Source: an uncultured Collinsella sp. (GTDB lineage Bacteria; Actinomycetota; Coriobacteriia; Coriobacteriales; Coriobacteriaceae). Taken from it: a stretch of DNA of 64,000 bases. The stretch covers positions 1 to 64,000 of the forward strand of contig UQLI01000002.1 of assembly GCA_900541715.1 (NCBI GenBank). The letters run 5' to 3'. This document shows positions 33,541 through 41,978 of this stretch, piece by piece (positions within the stretch are counted from its first letter, which is position 1; every line of letters begins with the position of its first letter). The position numbers and the translations under genes were made by a program. The notes below the pieces were generated by a model, which was not told where the DNA came from, did no database searches, and saw only the letters and a list, made by a program, of their open reading frames with translations.

Positions 33541-34038
33541 CTATTCCTCGCAGGGAAGGTCGCGCAGGGCCCGGCGCTCAAAGATACGGAAGATCTGCGT
33601 ATACCACAGGTCCTGCGTCGCCTGCGGCTTTACCAGGATGGTATCGACGCCGGCGAAGTTACCGCTCCACACGTCCGTGTAGAGCTGATCACCGATCAGC
33701 ACCGCCTCGTCGGCCGTGGCGCCGAGGCGCTTAAGACCCGCCTTGAGAGCAAACGGCGCCGGCTTCATGGCGTGGCTGATGGCCTCGAGTCCCAGCTCGC
33801 GTGCAGAGCTCATGACCTGGTCGCGATGCCAGTTGTTGGACACCATGCACAGCTTGAAGCCTTTGGCGCGGGCGGCGTCAAGCCAAGCGGAAACCGCGGC
33901 GGGAACCTGCTCGGTGTCGCGCGGCACCAGGGTGTTATCGCGATCGAGCAGAATGGCGCGTTTGCCGTCGGCCCACAGGGTATCGAGGTCGATGCGATCG
34001 ACCGAGGAAACGTATCGTTTGGGGCTAAAAATCCTCAT
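33541..34038 (-). CDS. yqeG: YqeG-family HAD phosphatase
   Basis: A 165-residue HAD hydrolase of subfamily IIIA: LLDRDNTLVP (catalytic Asp pair), VSNN, a Lys in HAMKPAPFAL, and GDQLYTDVWSGN (acidic motif). Homologues include phosphatidylglycerol-phosphate phosphatases. The ATG at 34038 lies one base after the mltG stop. The longer frame upstream is shadow of mltG. Confidence 0.9.
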   Translation of the reverse strand: MRIFSPKRYVSSVDRIDLDTLWADGKRAILLDRDNTLVPRDTEQVPAAVSAWLDAARAKGFKLCMVSNNWHRDQVMSSARELGLEAISHAMKPAPFALKAGLKRLGATADEAVLIGDQLYTDVWSGNFAGVDTILVKPQATQDLWYTQIFRIFERRALRDLPCEE

Positions 34039-34039
34039 G

Positions 34040-35473
34040 CTAATTCCAAGACTGTTGATGCTCTTCGTAGGTTTGCGAGAAGTACTCCTCGTCCTGCGTA
34101 ATGTAGAAATACAGGTCATCGGAGTCGGTCGGCTCAAGCGTGGCCTTGAGTGCCTCGAGCGACGGAGAGCAGATGGGCGTGGGTGGCAGACCCTCGTGCT
34201 TATAGGTGTTATACGGACTATCGCTCTGCAGGTCGTCGGCGGTAACCTCGCCACCGGTGACATACATCATGGTCGCATCGCTGTTGAGAAAGCGCAAACC
34301 ATCGAGCTTGCCGGCAAGGCGGTTGTAGAAGACCGAGGCCACGTGCGCACGCTGATCGGCGTTGAGGCCCTCGCGCTCAACGATAGAGGCCAAATTGACG
34401 ATGTCGTAGTCGGACATCTCCACACCGTAGCGCTCCTTGATCTTGGCTTCGCAGCTCGCAAAGTCAAGCGACTTATACTCGGTCTTAAACTGATCGAGCA
34501 TAGCGCGAATCACGTCATCGGCCGTCGGCGAATCGCCCAACGAATAAGTCTTGGGGAACAAGAAACCCTCAAGCGAGTCATTGGCGGCGCCCTTAAGGAA
34601 GCTATAGTCGTCCACGTAGTTGGAGGCCTTGGCCTGGTTGAGGAAGTCTTCCTTAGAGATGCTGTCGTAGGCCTGGGCCACACGGTCGGCGACTTGATCG
34701 ACCGTTAGGCCCTCAGGGATAGTCAGCGCATTGGAGCCCGCGTTGGGGCCTTCCATGAGCTGCTGAACCACTTTAGTCGCGTCCATGAGCGTGTTGAACG
34801 AGTAGGTGCCAGGCTTAAGCGACATATCGGCGTTGAGCTTTTTCACCGCCGCATAGTAATCCTTGGGATTTTCGACGATATGGTTCTCGGAAAGTATCGA
34901 GGCGATCGTATCGCCCGATGCACCGTCGGGAATGGTTACCGTAACCTGCTGACCAGCCGTGACCTTCGTATCCCCACCGGCAAAGAAGCCCTTGACGGCC
35001 GGCACAACAAAGAAAGCGATCGCAGCAAGCGCAAGCACCGCCACCACAACGCCGATGATCATGGGAACCGGAGAGCTCTTCTTTTGAGAACCGCGACGAG
35101 TATGCGTGTTGTAGCTCGAGCGGGTCGCCGGAGCAACGCCATGCGAACCGCGAGCGTGATGCGAATGCGATTGGGGGGCCTGCGTTCGCTGGGTAGGTGC
35201 CTGCTGCTTAAAGCGGGTACCGCCTGCAGGCTGGGCCGTACGAGCAGCGGGCTGCTGAGCCGCGTGAGAAGCCGGATGCTGAACCGAACGAGCAGAAGGC
35301 TGCTGACCCGTCCGTTGAACAGGATGGGCCGAACGAGAGAAGGACTGCACCGGGCGCGCGGCAGACTGAGCCGCGCGCTGCGTCGGCTGTGCTGGACGCT
35401 GGCCAGGCTGGGCAGGACGCGACGCCGGCTGCTGCGTACGATTCGGCTGGCGCGGATCGGAAGCGCTAGACAT
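34040..35473 (-). CDS. mltG: Endolytic peptidoglycan transglycosylase MltG
   Basis: Cuts nascent glycan strands at the membrane. The 477 residues open with about 130 low-complexity residues made of repeats around Gln-Pro-Ala-Ala-Arg. A single membrane segment (PMIIGVVVAVLALAAIAFF) near 137-156 follows, then the YceG fold with a LysM-like stretch, LEGFLFPKTYSL, the catalytic ASIVEREGLN (Glu) and YNTYKHEGLPPTPICSP. GGAGG sits 6 bp before the ATG at 35473, which overlaps ruvX by 8 bp. The long basic-Gln/Pro N-terminus, presumed cytoplasmic, is unusual. Confidence 0.94.
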   Translation of the reverse strand: MSSASDPRQPNRTQQPASRPAQPGQRPAQPTQRAAQSAARPVQSFSRSAHPVQRTGQQPSARSVQHPASHAAQQPAARTAQPAGGTRFKQQAPTQRTQAPQSHSHHARGSHGVAPATRSSYNTHTRRGSQKKSSPVPMIIGVVVAVLALAAIAFFVVPAVKGFFAGGDTKVTAGQQVTVTIPDGASGDTIASILSENHIVENPKDYYAAVKKLNADMSLKPGTYSFNTLMDATKVVQQLMEGPNAGSNALTIPEGLTVDQVADRVAQAYDSISKEDFLNQAKASNYVDDYSFLKGAANDSLEGFLFPKTYSLGDSPTADDVIRAMLDQFKTEYKSLDFASCEAKIKERYGVEMSDYDIVNLASIVEREGLNADQRAHVASVFYNRLAGKLDGLRFLNSDATMMYVTGGEVTADDLQSDSPYNTYKHEGLPPTPICSPSLEALKATLEPTDSDDLYFYITQDEEYFSQTYEEHQQSWN

Positions 35474-35894
35474 GCTGGACCTCCTCGTTTTTACGATCGA
35501 GCCACGTCTGCAAAAACAGGCTGGCGGCAATCATGTCGATCTTACCCCTCATCTGCTTTTCGTTGAGGCCCTGCTCGCGCAGGATACGCTTGGCCTCTTG
35601 CGAGGACAGACGCTCGTCCTCAAACTCCAGCGGAAGATCGAGCTCGTCGGCGATCTTTTGCGCCACGGCGGCAACGCGCTCGGCCTGGGGGCCGGGCTCA
35701 CCGGCCATGGTCAGGGGACGTCCGCTTACCAGTATATCGGGCTCATAGTCCTCGATCAGGTAGCGAAACGTCTTTGCCATGCCAGTGACCTCGGCTGCCG
35801 GAAGCACCTTGACAGGCATCGCCATCTTGCCATCACGGCTCGAGACGGCAATGCCAATCCTGGTCTCCCCAATGTCCAGTGCGAGCGCGACCAC
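35466..35894 (-). CDS. ruvX: RuvX/YqgF family Holliday junction resolvase-like nuclease
   Basis: A 142-residue RNase H-fold protein implicated in rRNA processing and recombination. Motifs: ALDIGETRIGIAVS (first Asp), GRPLTMAGEPGPQA, FEDERLSSQEA and IDMIAASLFLQTWLD. It lies between alaS (17 bp upstream) and mltG, the arrangement found across many Gram-positives. Confidence 0.94.
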   Translation of the reverse strand: MVALALDIGETRIGIAVSSRDGKMAMPVKVLPAAEVTGMAKTFRYLIEDYEPDILVSGRPLTMAGEPGPQAERVAAVAQKIADELDLPLEFEDERLSSQEAKRILREQGLNEKQMRGKIDMIAASLFLQTWLDRKNEEVQHV

Positions 35895-35911
35895 AGCGAC
35901 TACTTAGGTTC

Positions 35912-38569
35912 TTAGGCGCCGAGCGCGGTCTTGGCGGCCGCGAGGGCATCGGCGATACCGGCGGCGTTCTTGCCACCGGCCTGGGCCATGTTGGGACGAC
36001 CGCCACCGCGACCGTCGACCAGACCCGCGATCTGCTTGATCACGTTACCGGCGTGGAACCCGGCCTTCACGGCGTCATCGGTGCCGGCGGCGAGCAGGGC
36101 CGGGGTGCCCTTCTCGGTCACGCTGGCGACGACGCAGGCGACGGGACCGGCGACCTTCTGGTGCACGGTATCCCAAACGTTGCGCAGGTCGGCAGCCTCA
36201 AGGCCCTGGAGCTCAGCGACGACTAGCTTGTAGCCGCCGAGCTCGACAGCACCCTCGATGGCACCGGAAATGGCGTCGGAGGAGCCACCGGTCAGAGCCT
36301 TTTTGAGCTTGTTGGACGTCTCGCGCAGCTCGGCCTGCAGGTTCTCCACGCGAGCGGGAACCTCGTCGACGCGGCACTTGAGCGCAGCGGCGGCGGCGTC
36401 AACGAGCGCCAGGCGGTCGGCCATATAGTCGAGAGCACCCTTAGAGGTCACGGCCTCGATACGGCGGACGTTCGAGCCCGTAGAGGACTCGGAAATAATC
36501 TTGAACAGGCCGATCTCGGCGGTGTTGGCAGCGTGCGTGCCACCGCAGAGCTCGCGAGAGAACGGCTGGTCCTCGGCGCCCACGGAGACGACGCGGACGA
36601 CATCGCCGTACTTCTCTCCAAACAGAGCGACAGCGCCGGCAGCCTTAGCCTCGTCGATGCCCATAACACGGGTCACGACCGGCTTGGAGGCGAAGATCTG
36701 CTGGTTGACCAGGTCCTCGACAGCCTTGAGCTGCTCGGAGGAAAGGGCCTCGAAGTGCGTGAAGTCAAAGCGCAGGTGCTCGGGCGTCACCAGCGAGCCG
36801 GCCTGGGAGACGTGCTCGCCCAGGACCTGCTTAAGGGCGGCGTCGAGCAGGTGCGTGGCGGTGTGGTTGCGGCGCAGGAAGCCACGGCGTTCGGCGTCGA
36901 GCGCGGCGGTAACAGCGGCACCGACAGCCAGCGTGCCATCGGCAACGTGCGCGACGTGGGCATACAGGCCGTTGTGGTTCTTGGTGTCGGCAACGGTCAG
37001 AACAACGCCCTCGGCGGAAAGCTTGCCGGCATCGCCCTGCTGACCACCCATCTCGGCATAGAACGGGGTGCGGTCGAGCACGACCTCGACGTCCTCGCCC
37101 GCGGCTGCGGACTCGACGGACTCGCCGTTGCGCACGATGGCGACAACCTTGGCGCCCTCGATCACATCGTTGTCATAGCCGTCGAACTCGGTCGCTGCGA
37201 CCTTGTCGGAAAGCTCGACCCACACGTCGTTGAAGCAACCCCAGGCGTCGCCCTTGGCGTTAGCGCGGGCGCGGGCCTTCTGGTCCTCCATGCAGGCAGT
37301 GAAGCCGTCCATGTCGACGTCGTGGCCAGCGGTGCCGGCGATCTCGACGGTCAGATCGATGGGAAAACCAAAGGTGTCGTGCAGCTTAAAGGCGACATCG
37401 CCCGGAAGCACAGCGCCCTCGGCAAGCGCTGCCAGGGCCTCATCCAGGTAGACGCGACCGTTGTCGAGCGTCGTGGAGAAGCGCTCCTCCTCGGAGGCGA
37501 CGATACCCTTGACGAGTGCGACGTTCTTGAGCAGCTCAGGATAGGCCTCGCCCATCTGAGCGTTGACCTCGTCGATGAACTTGGTCAGGAAGGCGCCCTC
37601 GATGCCCAGCAGGCGACCGTGGAACACGGCGCGGCGGAGCAGGCGACGAAGGACGTACTCGCGACCCTCGTTACCGGGCAGGATGCCGTCAGAAATCATA
37701 AAGTCGACGGCACGGGAGTGGTCGGCGATGATGCGAAGAGAACGGCTGGCGCCGGAGTAATCGTCGGCGTCATAGGTCTTGCCGCTGATCTCCTCGCCCA
37801 GCTTGATGAGGTGCTGCATCAAATCGCCGTCGTAGTTAGCAGTCTTGTGCTGCATGATAGCGGCCATGCGCTCCAGGCCCATGCCCGTATCGAGGTTGCG
37901 GTGCGGCAGCTCCGGCATGGAGCCGTCCTCCTGGCGGTCGTACTGGGTAAACACGAGGTTCCAGAACTCAAGGAAGCGGTCGCAGTCGCAGCCGGGCTTG
38001 CAGTCGGGGCTGCCGCAACCGACCTCCTCGCCCATGTCAAAGTAGATCTCGGAGCACGGACCGCAGGGGCCGGTGGGACCAGCGGCCCAGAAGTTGTCGT
38101 CCTCGCCCAGGCGGGAGATGTGGTCCTCGGCAACGCCCAAAGAACGCCACACGTCGTGGGTCTCGTCGTCCTCGGTAAAGACGGTGAAGTACAGGCGGTC
38201 GAGCGGCAGCTTGAACTCCTTGGTGATGAGCTCAAAGGCCCAGGCGCAAGCCTGCTCCTTGGAGACGCCGCCAAAAGAGAAATCGCCGAGCATCTCGAAG
38301 AACGACAGGTGACGACCGTCCTCGCCGATGCAATCGATGTCGTTGGTGCGGACACACTTCTGGCAGGAGATCGCGCCGATCTCCTTCATGGTCTTCTTGC
38401 CCTGATAGTACTCCTTAAACTGGTTCATGCCGGCGTTGGCAAGCAGCAGTGAAGGATCGTCGGGAACGAGGGACGAAGAAGGATAGAGCTTAAGACCGCG
38501 CTCCTCAAAGAAGTTGAGGAACTTGGAGCGAATCTCGGCCGTAGTCATTGACGGGTAGTCAGCACTCAT
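35912..38569 (-). CDS. alaS: Alanyl-tRNA synthetase
   Basis: Class II synthetase of 885 residues. The catalytic core has FFEERGLKLYPSSSLVP, NAGMNQFKEYY, RTNDIDCIGEDGRH and GLERMA. Editing-domain zinc ligands lie in RNHTATHLLDAAL and CGGTHAANTAEIG. The DHHA1-type C-Ala domain closes it with GGGRPNMAQAGG. The ATG at 38569 has GAGGAGA upstream; the ATG six codons later is less favoured. Terminator-flanked on its upstream side, it probably heads alaS-ruvX-mltG-yqeG-aroK-aroB-like. Confidence 0.97.
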   Translation of the reverse strand: MSADYPSMTTAEIRSKFLNFFEERGLKLYPSSSLVPDDPSLLLANAGMNQFKEYYQGKKTMKEIGAISCQKCVRTNDIDCIGEDGRHLSFFEMLGDFSFGGVSKEQACAWAFELITKEFKLPLDRLYFTVFTEDDETHDVWRSLGVAEDHISRLGEDDNFWAAGPTGPCGPCSEIYFDMGEEVGCGSPDCKPGCDCDRFLEFWNLVFTQYDRQEDGSMPELPHRNLDTGMGLERMAAIMQHKTANYDGDLMQHLIKLGEEISGKTYDADDYSGASRSLRIIADHSRAVDFMISDGILPGNEGREYVLRRLLRRAVFHGRLLGIEGAFLTKFIDEVNAQMGEAYPELLKNVALVKGIVASEEERFSTTLDNGRVYLDEALAALAEGAVLPGDVAFKLHDTFGFPIDLTVEIAGTAGHDVDMDGFTACMEDQKARARANAKGDAWGCFNDVWVELSDKVAATEFDGYDNDVIEGAKVVAIVRNGESVESAAAGEDVEVVLDRTPFYAEMGGQQGDAGKLSAEGVVLTVADTKNHNGLYAHVAHVADGTLAVGAAVTAALDAERRGFLRRNHTATHLLDAALKQVLGEHVSQAGSLVTPEHLRFDFTHFEALSSEQLKAVEDLVNQQIFASKPVVTRVMGIDEAKAAGAVALFGEKYGDVVRVVSVGAEDQPFSRELCGGTHAANTAEIGLFKIISESSTGSNVRRIEAVTSKGALDYMADRLALVDAAAAALKCRVDEVPARVENLQAELRETSNKLKKALTGGSSDAISGAIEGAVELGGYKLVVAELQGLEAADLRNVWDTVHQKVAGPVACVVASVTEKGTPALLAAGTDDAVKAGFHAGNVIKQIAGLVDGRGGGRPNMAQAGGKNAAGIADALAAAKTALGA

Positions 38570-38641
38570 AGAGGGAATCTCCTCGGTTTCACATCGAAAC
38601 AGTTCAAACGTAACGATATTACCATCCCACCGCGCAAGTGC

Positions 38642-38673
38642 AAAAAAGAGGGCCGGCACAATGCCGGCCCTTC
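38642..38673 (-). terminator. Intrinsic terminator of the sigma-factor operon
   Basis: On the minus strand AGGGCCGGCAT pairs with GTGCCGGCCCT, followed by CTTTTTTG. It separates the AI-2E-family gene from alaS. Confidence 0.88.
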
Positions 38674-38721
38674 AGCGAAATTGCATGTTAGCGCGTATGA
38701 ATATTAAACCGAATAACCCCA

Positions 38722-40131
38722 CTAGTTGTCGTCATCGTCCATGGAGCCGTCGATGCCGGTTTCGGTATCGTCGTCCGAGTTGGAGTCATCGTCCTTGGCG
38801 AAGGGGTTCTTGAAGAAACCGGTCGCATCGGGCTGCAGGCCCGAGAGCTTAATCCAGGGATTATCAAGCTCGGGCTTGGGCATGGCCTTGGCCTCGGGCG
38901 CAGTCTCGTTGCCGATGAGCTCGGACTCGTAGATGAAGGTGTCGTCGCCGAGCGCGTCGTAGGCGGCGACCGGGTTGCCATCGGCATCGCGGTACGGCGT
39001 GCCCTTAAACACGGCGCCGTCATAGGCCACAAGCTGACGGCCGGTCTCATTCTCGAAGTAGTACACGAAGATACCCTTAAGGGCCGCACAAAGCGGGATG
39101 GCAATAATCATGCCGATGGGGCCCATGAGTGCCGAGCCGATAACGAGCGCCGTGAGGCTCATGATGGGATGCACCTGCACCGAGCTCTGCATAACCTTAG
39201 GGGAAATCACGTTATCGGTGACGTTTTGCGCGACCATCGTCACGATGAGCGTCCATAACGCCAACATGGGGCTGAACATGAAACCGAGCACTGTGGCGAT
39301 TGCTGCGCTCACCCAAGGACCGACGACCGGAACCAAATGCATGATGCCGGTAAAGATAGCCATGAGCGCCGCATACGGATGGCCGATGATCATAAAACCG
39401 ATAAAGGCGAGGAAACCACCGCAGATGGACGTCACGACCATACCGCGCATATAGCCGCCGACAGAGCGAGAAAGGATGGCGACCATAAAGCGGTACGAGG
39501 TCTCCTTCTCCTGACCGATGATGGTGCAAATCTCGTGGTGCATGCGAGGGTAGTCGCAGGCCATCCAGTATGCAAGCACCAGACCAAGGAAGATCACGAA
39601 CAACTGCGAGGCCGTATTGGTGATGAGCGGGAACACACCACGACCAAGCTCGGCGGCAATCTGAGACACATACCTAGATGCCACGGCAACCAGCGACGAA
39701 AGATTATCGTCCAAATACTCCTTGAGCGGCGTGTTGTTGAGCGTCTTTGCATGCGAGATCATCTCGTTGAGATCGCCACCTGCAACACGAAGCTGCTCGG
39801 GCAGGCGGCTCAGGACTTCCATGATCTGACCAAAGAGAATCGGCGACAAGATACAAACGACACCGACGAGCACGGCAACAACAACAATAAGCGCGATAAG
39901 CGAACCGATGCCGCGATTCACGCCATGGTGCTCGAGCCAGTTGGTGATCGGGGACATCACAAAGGCAATGATGGAGCCGACGGCAAGAAACTCAATAACC
40001 GGCGCCAGGATGCCCATAAGGTTAAAGATGACAGCGGCGATGACAATGCAGCCGACAACAGCCCAAATGCGCAGCGTCAGAATGCGAGTGTCGCGCAGCA
40101 CGCGATCGGTTTGTTGGGGGTGCTCACTCAT
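38722..40131 (-). CDS. AI-2E family transporter / PerM-like membrane protein
   Basis: A 469-residue membrane protein of the AI-2E exporter family, about eight membrane segments between residues 20 and 350. Landmarks are GSIIAFVMSPITNWLEHHG near residue 55, GYMRGMVVTSICGG, LMAIFTGIMHLVPVVGPW and the GPIGMIIAIPLCA segment. The last about 110 residues are hydrophilic with an Asp-rich tail. Its start overlaps the sigma-factor stop as ATGA, so it belongs to that regulon unit. Actual substrate is unknown; the family name does not prove AI-2 export. Confidence 0.9.
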   Translation of the reverse strand: MSEHPQQTDRVLRDTRILTLRIWAVVGCIVIAAVIFNLMGILAPVIEFLAVGSIIAFVMSPITNWLEHHGVNRGIGSLIALIVVVAVLVGVVCILSPILFGQIMEVLSRLPEQLRVAGGDLNEMISHAKTLNNTPLKEYLDDNLSSLVAVASRYVSQIAAELGRGVFPLITNTASQLFVIFLGLVLAYWMACDYPRMHHEICTIIGQEKETSYRFMVAILSRSVGGYMRGMVVTSICGGFLAFIGFMIIGHPYAALMAIFTGIMHLVPVVGPWVSAAIATVLGFMFSPMLALWTLIVTMVAQNVTDNVISPKVMQSSVQVHPIMSLTALVIGSALMGPIGMIIAIPLCAALKGIFVYYFENETGRQLVAYDGAVFKGTPYRDADGNPVAAYDALGDDTFIYESELIGNETAPEAKAMPKPELDNPWIKLSGLQPDATGFFKNPFAKDDDSNSDDDTETGIDGSMDDDDN

Positions 40132-40919
40132 GAACGAATCATCACTCCGTCGGGGTCGATCTTGTCCTGAATCTTCTTAAGCGTGCGGCGCAGCAGACGC
40201 GAAACCTGCACCTGAGAAATACCAAGCTTCTTGGCGATCTCGATCTGGGTCATGCCCTTCACAAAGCGCAGCTCGATCACCTCGCGCTCGCGCGGCGAGA
40301 AATCACGGATGGCTTCCTCGATCACTAGGCGGTCATCGGTAAAGTCGAGCTCGTTGTCGTCGTCGGCGTAACGGTCGAGAATCGAGGGGGCATCGTCGGA
40401 ATCGGACGCACCAGGAGCCTCGATGGGCACCGAGGTATAGGCCGAAGACGATTCCATAGCCTCGAGGACCTCATCGACAGTCACATCTAGATACTCAGCG
40501 ATCTCCTCAACCTTGGGCGAACGCTGCAGCTCGTTGGTAAGTTTGTCAGTAGCTTGGTTGACCTTGGCCGAGAGCTCCTGCAGACGACGAGGTACGCGCA
40601 CGCTCCAGCCCTTGTCGCGAAAATGGCGTTTGATCTCGCCCAGGATAGTGGGTGTTGCAAACGTCGTGAACTCGAGCCCGCGCTCGGGGTCAAAGCGGTC
40701 GATAGCCTTGAGCAAACCCAGATAGCCGACCTGCATGAGGTCGTCGAGCGGCTCGCCGCGATTCTTAAATTTGTTGGCAAGAAACCTTACCAGGTTCATA
40801 TGGGACATGACGAGCTGCTCGCGCGCGTCCGGATCACCGGTTTCTTTGTAGCGACGAAACAGCTCGCGGGTTTTCTCCTTGTCCCAAGCGGTCTTGCCGC
40901 TCCGGGAACGTTCGGTCAT
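40128..40919 (-). CDS. sigB: Alternative sigma factor, SigB/SigF/SigG type
   Basis: A 263-residue sigma-70 group 3 factor. Region 2 is at about 35-105 (MNLVRFLANKFKNRGEPLDDLMQVGYLGLLKAIDRFDP in pieces), with the -10 recognition part FATPTILGEIKRHFRDKGW. Region 3 follows with VPRRLQELSAKVN, and region 4 has REREVIELRFVKGMTQIEIAKKLGISQVQVSRLLRR as HTH. It has the SigB-specific SVRVPRRLQEL. An RsbW-like gene lies one base upstream, so an anti-sigma switch is probable. Confidence 0.93.
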   Translation of the reverse strand: MTERSRSGKTAWDKEKTRELFRRYKETGDPDAREQLVMSHMNLVRFLANKFKNRGEPLDDLMQVGYLGLLKAIDRFDPERGLEFTTFATPTILGEIKRHFRDKGWSVRVPRRLQELSAKVNQATDKLTNELQRSPKVEEIAEYLDVTVDEVLEAMESSSAYTSVPIEAPGASDSDDAPSILDRYADDDNELDFTDDRLVIEEAIRDFSPREREVIELRFVKGMTQIEIAKKLGISQVQVSRLLRRTLKKIQDKIDPDGVMIRS

Positions 40920-40920
40920 A

Positions 40921-41298
40921 TTAGATATCCGCCTTGAGGTCGAGGGAAAGCGTCAGGGGCGCCGTAGTCTTTTCGTAGGAGTCGCACACGCTCGCGAGGA
41001 TGAGCTCGGCATACACCGCAGCCTGGTCGTCTTCATCGACCGTAGCCTGGTCGCCAAAGGTAATAGTCATGCCAACGTGGGTCTCATCGACATCGAATTT
41101 GATGGTGATGTCATCGCAGTCGACCGCGGTGCAACCAAAGATGAAAGCCTCCTCAGCAGCCATGCGGATGTCCTCGATGCGATCGACAGACATAGAGCAC
41201 AGGGCACCAACGTTGGCTGCCGTCATGCGCACAAGGCGAGCGAGACGCGGGTCACCGGCAACGGTCAGCGTGATAGGGCAGGTTGCTTCGCTACTCAT
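40921..41298 (-). CDS. RsbW/SpoIIAB-like anti-sigma ATPase-fold protein, degenerate N-box
   Basis: A 125-residue protein directly upstream of the sigma factor. The first half follows the HATPase_c_2 pattern of RsbW: LTVAGDPRLARLVRMTAANVG, then VDRIEDIRMAAEEAFIFGC, where the family usually has an Asn for Mg-ATP (EA--NA-). Here that Asn is Gly, so kinase activity may be lost. The C-terminal half lacks clear G-boxes. GGAG precedes the ATG at 41298. Position makes it the likely partner of the sigma factor; no RsbV-like antagonist is seen nearby. Confidence 0.72.
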   Translation of the reverse strand: MSSEATCPITLTVAGDPRLARLVRMTAANVGALCSMSVDRIEDIRMAAEEAFIFGCTAVDCDDITIKFDVDETHVGMTITFGDQATVDEDDQAAVYAELILASVCDSYEKTTAPLTLSLDLKADI

Positions 41299-41878
41299 CG
41301 CAGGACTCCTCAGAGGTCTCGGCGGGCGTATAGGTGTAATACTGAGCCGGCTTGGATACAGACTTCTGACCATCATCGTCGCCCGCGGCGGCCTCGTCCT
41401 CGCCAATTAGGATGCGCTCGGTAGGCTGCTCGGCCTCCGCAGCGGCAGCGGCGAGCTTGCGATCGGCGTCGGCTGCAGGAGCCTTCACCTTATTGAAGAG
41501 CTTCTGCACAGCACCGGCGGCAGAGTCGGTCACGCTCGACACAGCATTGCTGGCCTCGGCCATGCTGCCCGTAACCTCGGAAATGTCGCGAACCACGGCT
41601 TCGACCTCTACGAGATTGGAGGTAAGGGCATCAACTGCCGTCTTGCTCGACTTAAGCAGCGGCTCCATCTGGGCAAGCGCCGGCGTAAGCTCATCGACAG
41701 CGCCATCGAGCTTTGCCACCACAGGCTGAGCCTCGGCGATGGTGTTGTTGAGGTCGTTCACGGTCTTATCGAGCGAGTCGACAACATTGCGGGTCTTGCG
41801 CAGGGTAAGCGCGAGCTCAGCGATGGCCCACACGCCGGCAACGGCGAGCAGCAGCAGGGCGATTTGAATGGGACTCAT
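41291..41878 (-). CDS. DUF948-like membrane-anchored coiled-coil protein
   Basis: A 195-residue protein with an N-terminal membrane anchor (residues about 4-22, IQIALLLLAVAGVWAIAEL), then about 100 residues of heptad-like helix (TRNVVDSLDKTVNDLNNTI, LDGAVDELTPALAQMEPLL) and an acidic tail. The pattern is that of DUF948 general-stress proteins, which frequently sit in SigB-controlled operons. It overlaps the RsbW-like gene by 8 bp and heads this operon. Confidence 0.8.
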   Translation of the reverse strand: MSPIQIALLLLAVAGVWAIAELALTLRKTRNVVDSLDKTVNDLNNTIAEAQPVVAKLDGAVDELTPALAQMEPLLKSSKTAVDALTSNLVEVEAVVRDISEVTGSMAEASNAVSSVTDSAAGAVQKLFNKVKAPAADADRKLAAAAAEAEQPTERILIGEDEAAAGDDDGQKSVSKPAQYYTYTPAETSEESCDE

Positions 41879-41978
41879 ACAAGCCTCCCGGAAGAATCGA
41901 AATACAGACGCTTTTCATGGTACCCCAAAGGGGACCGAACATGCCAAGAGCAGCAACGTGGGACAAAATTATCAGCAG

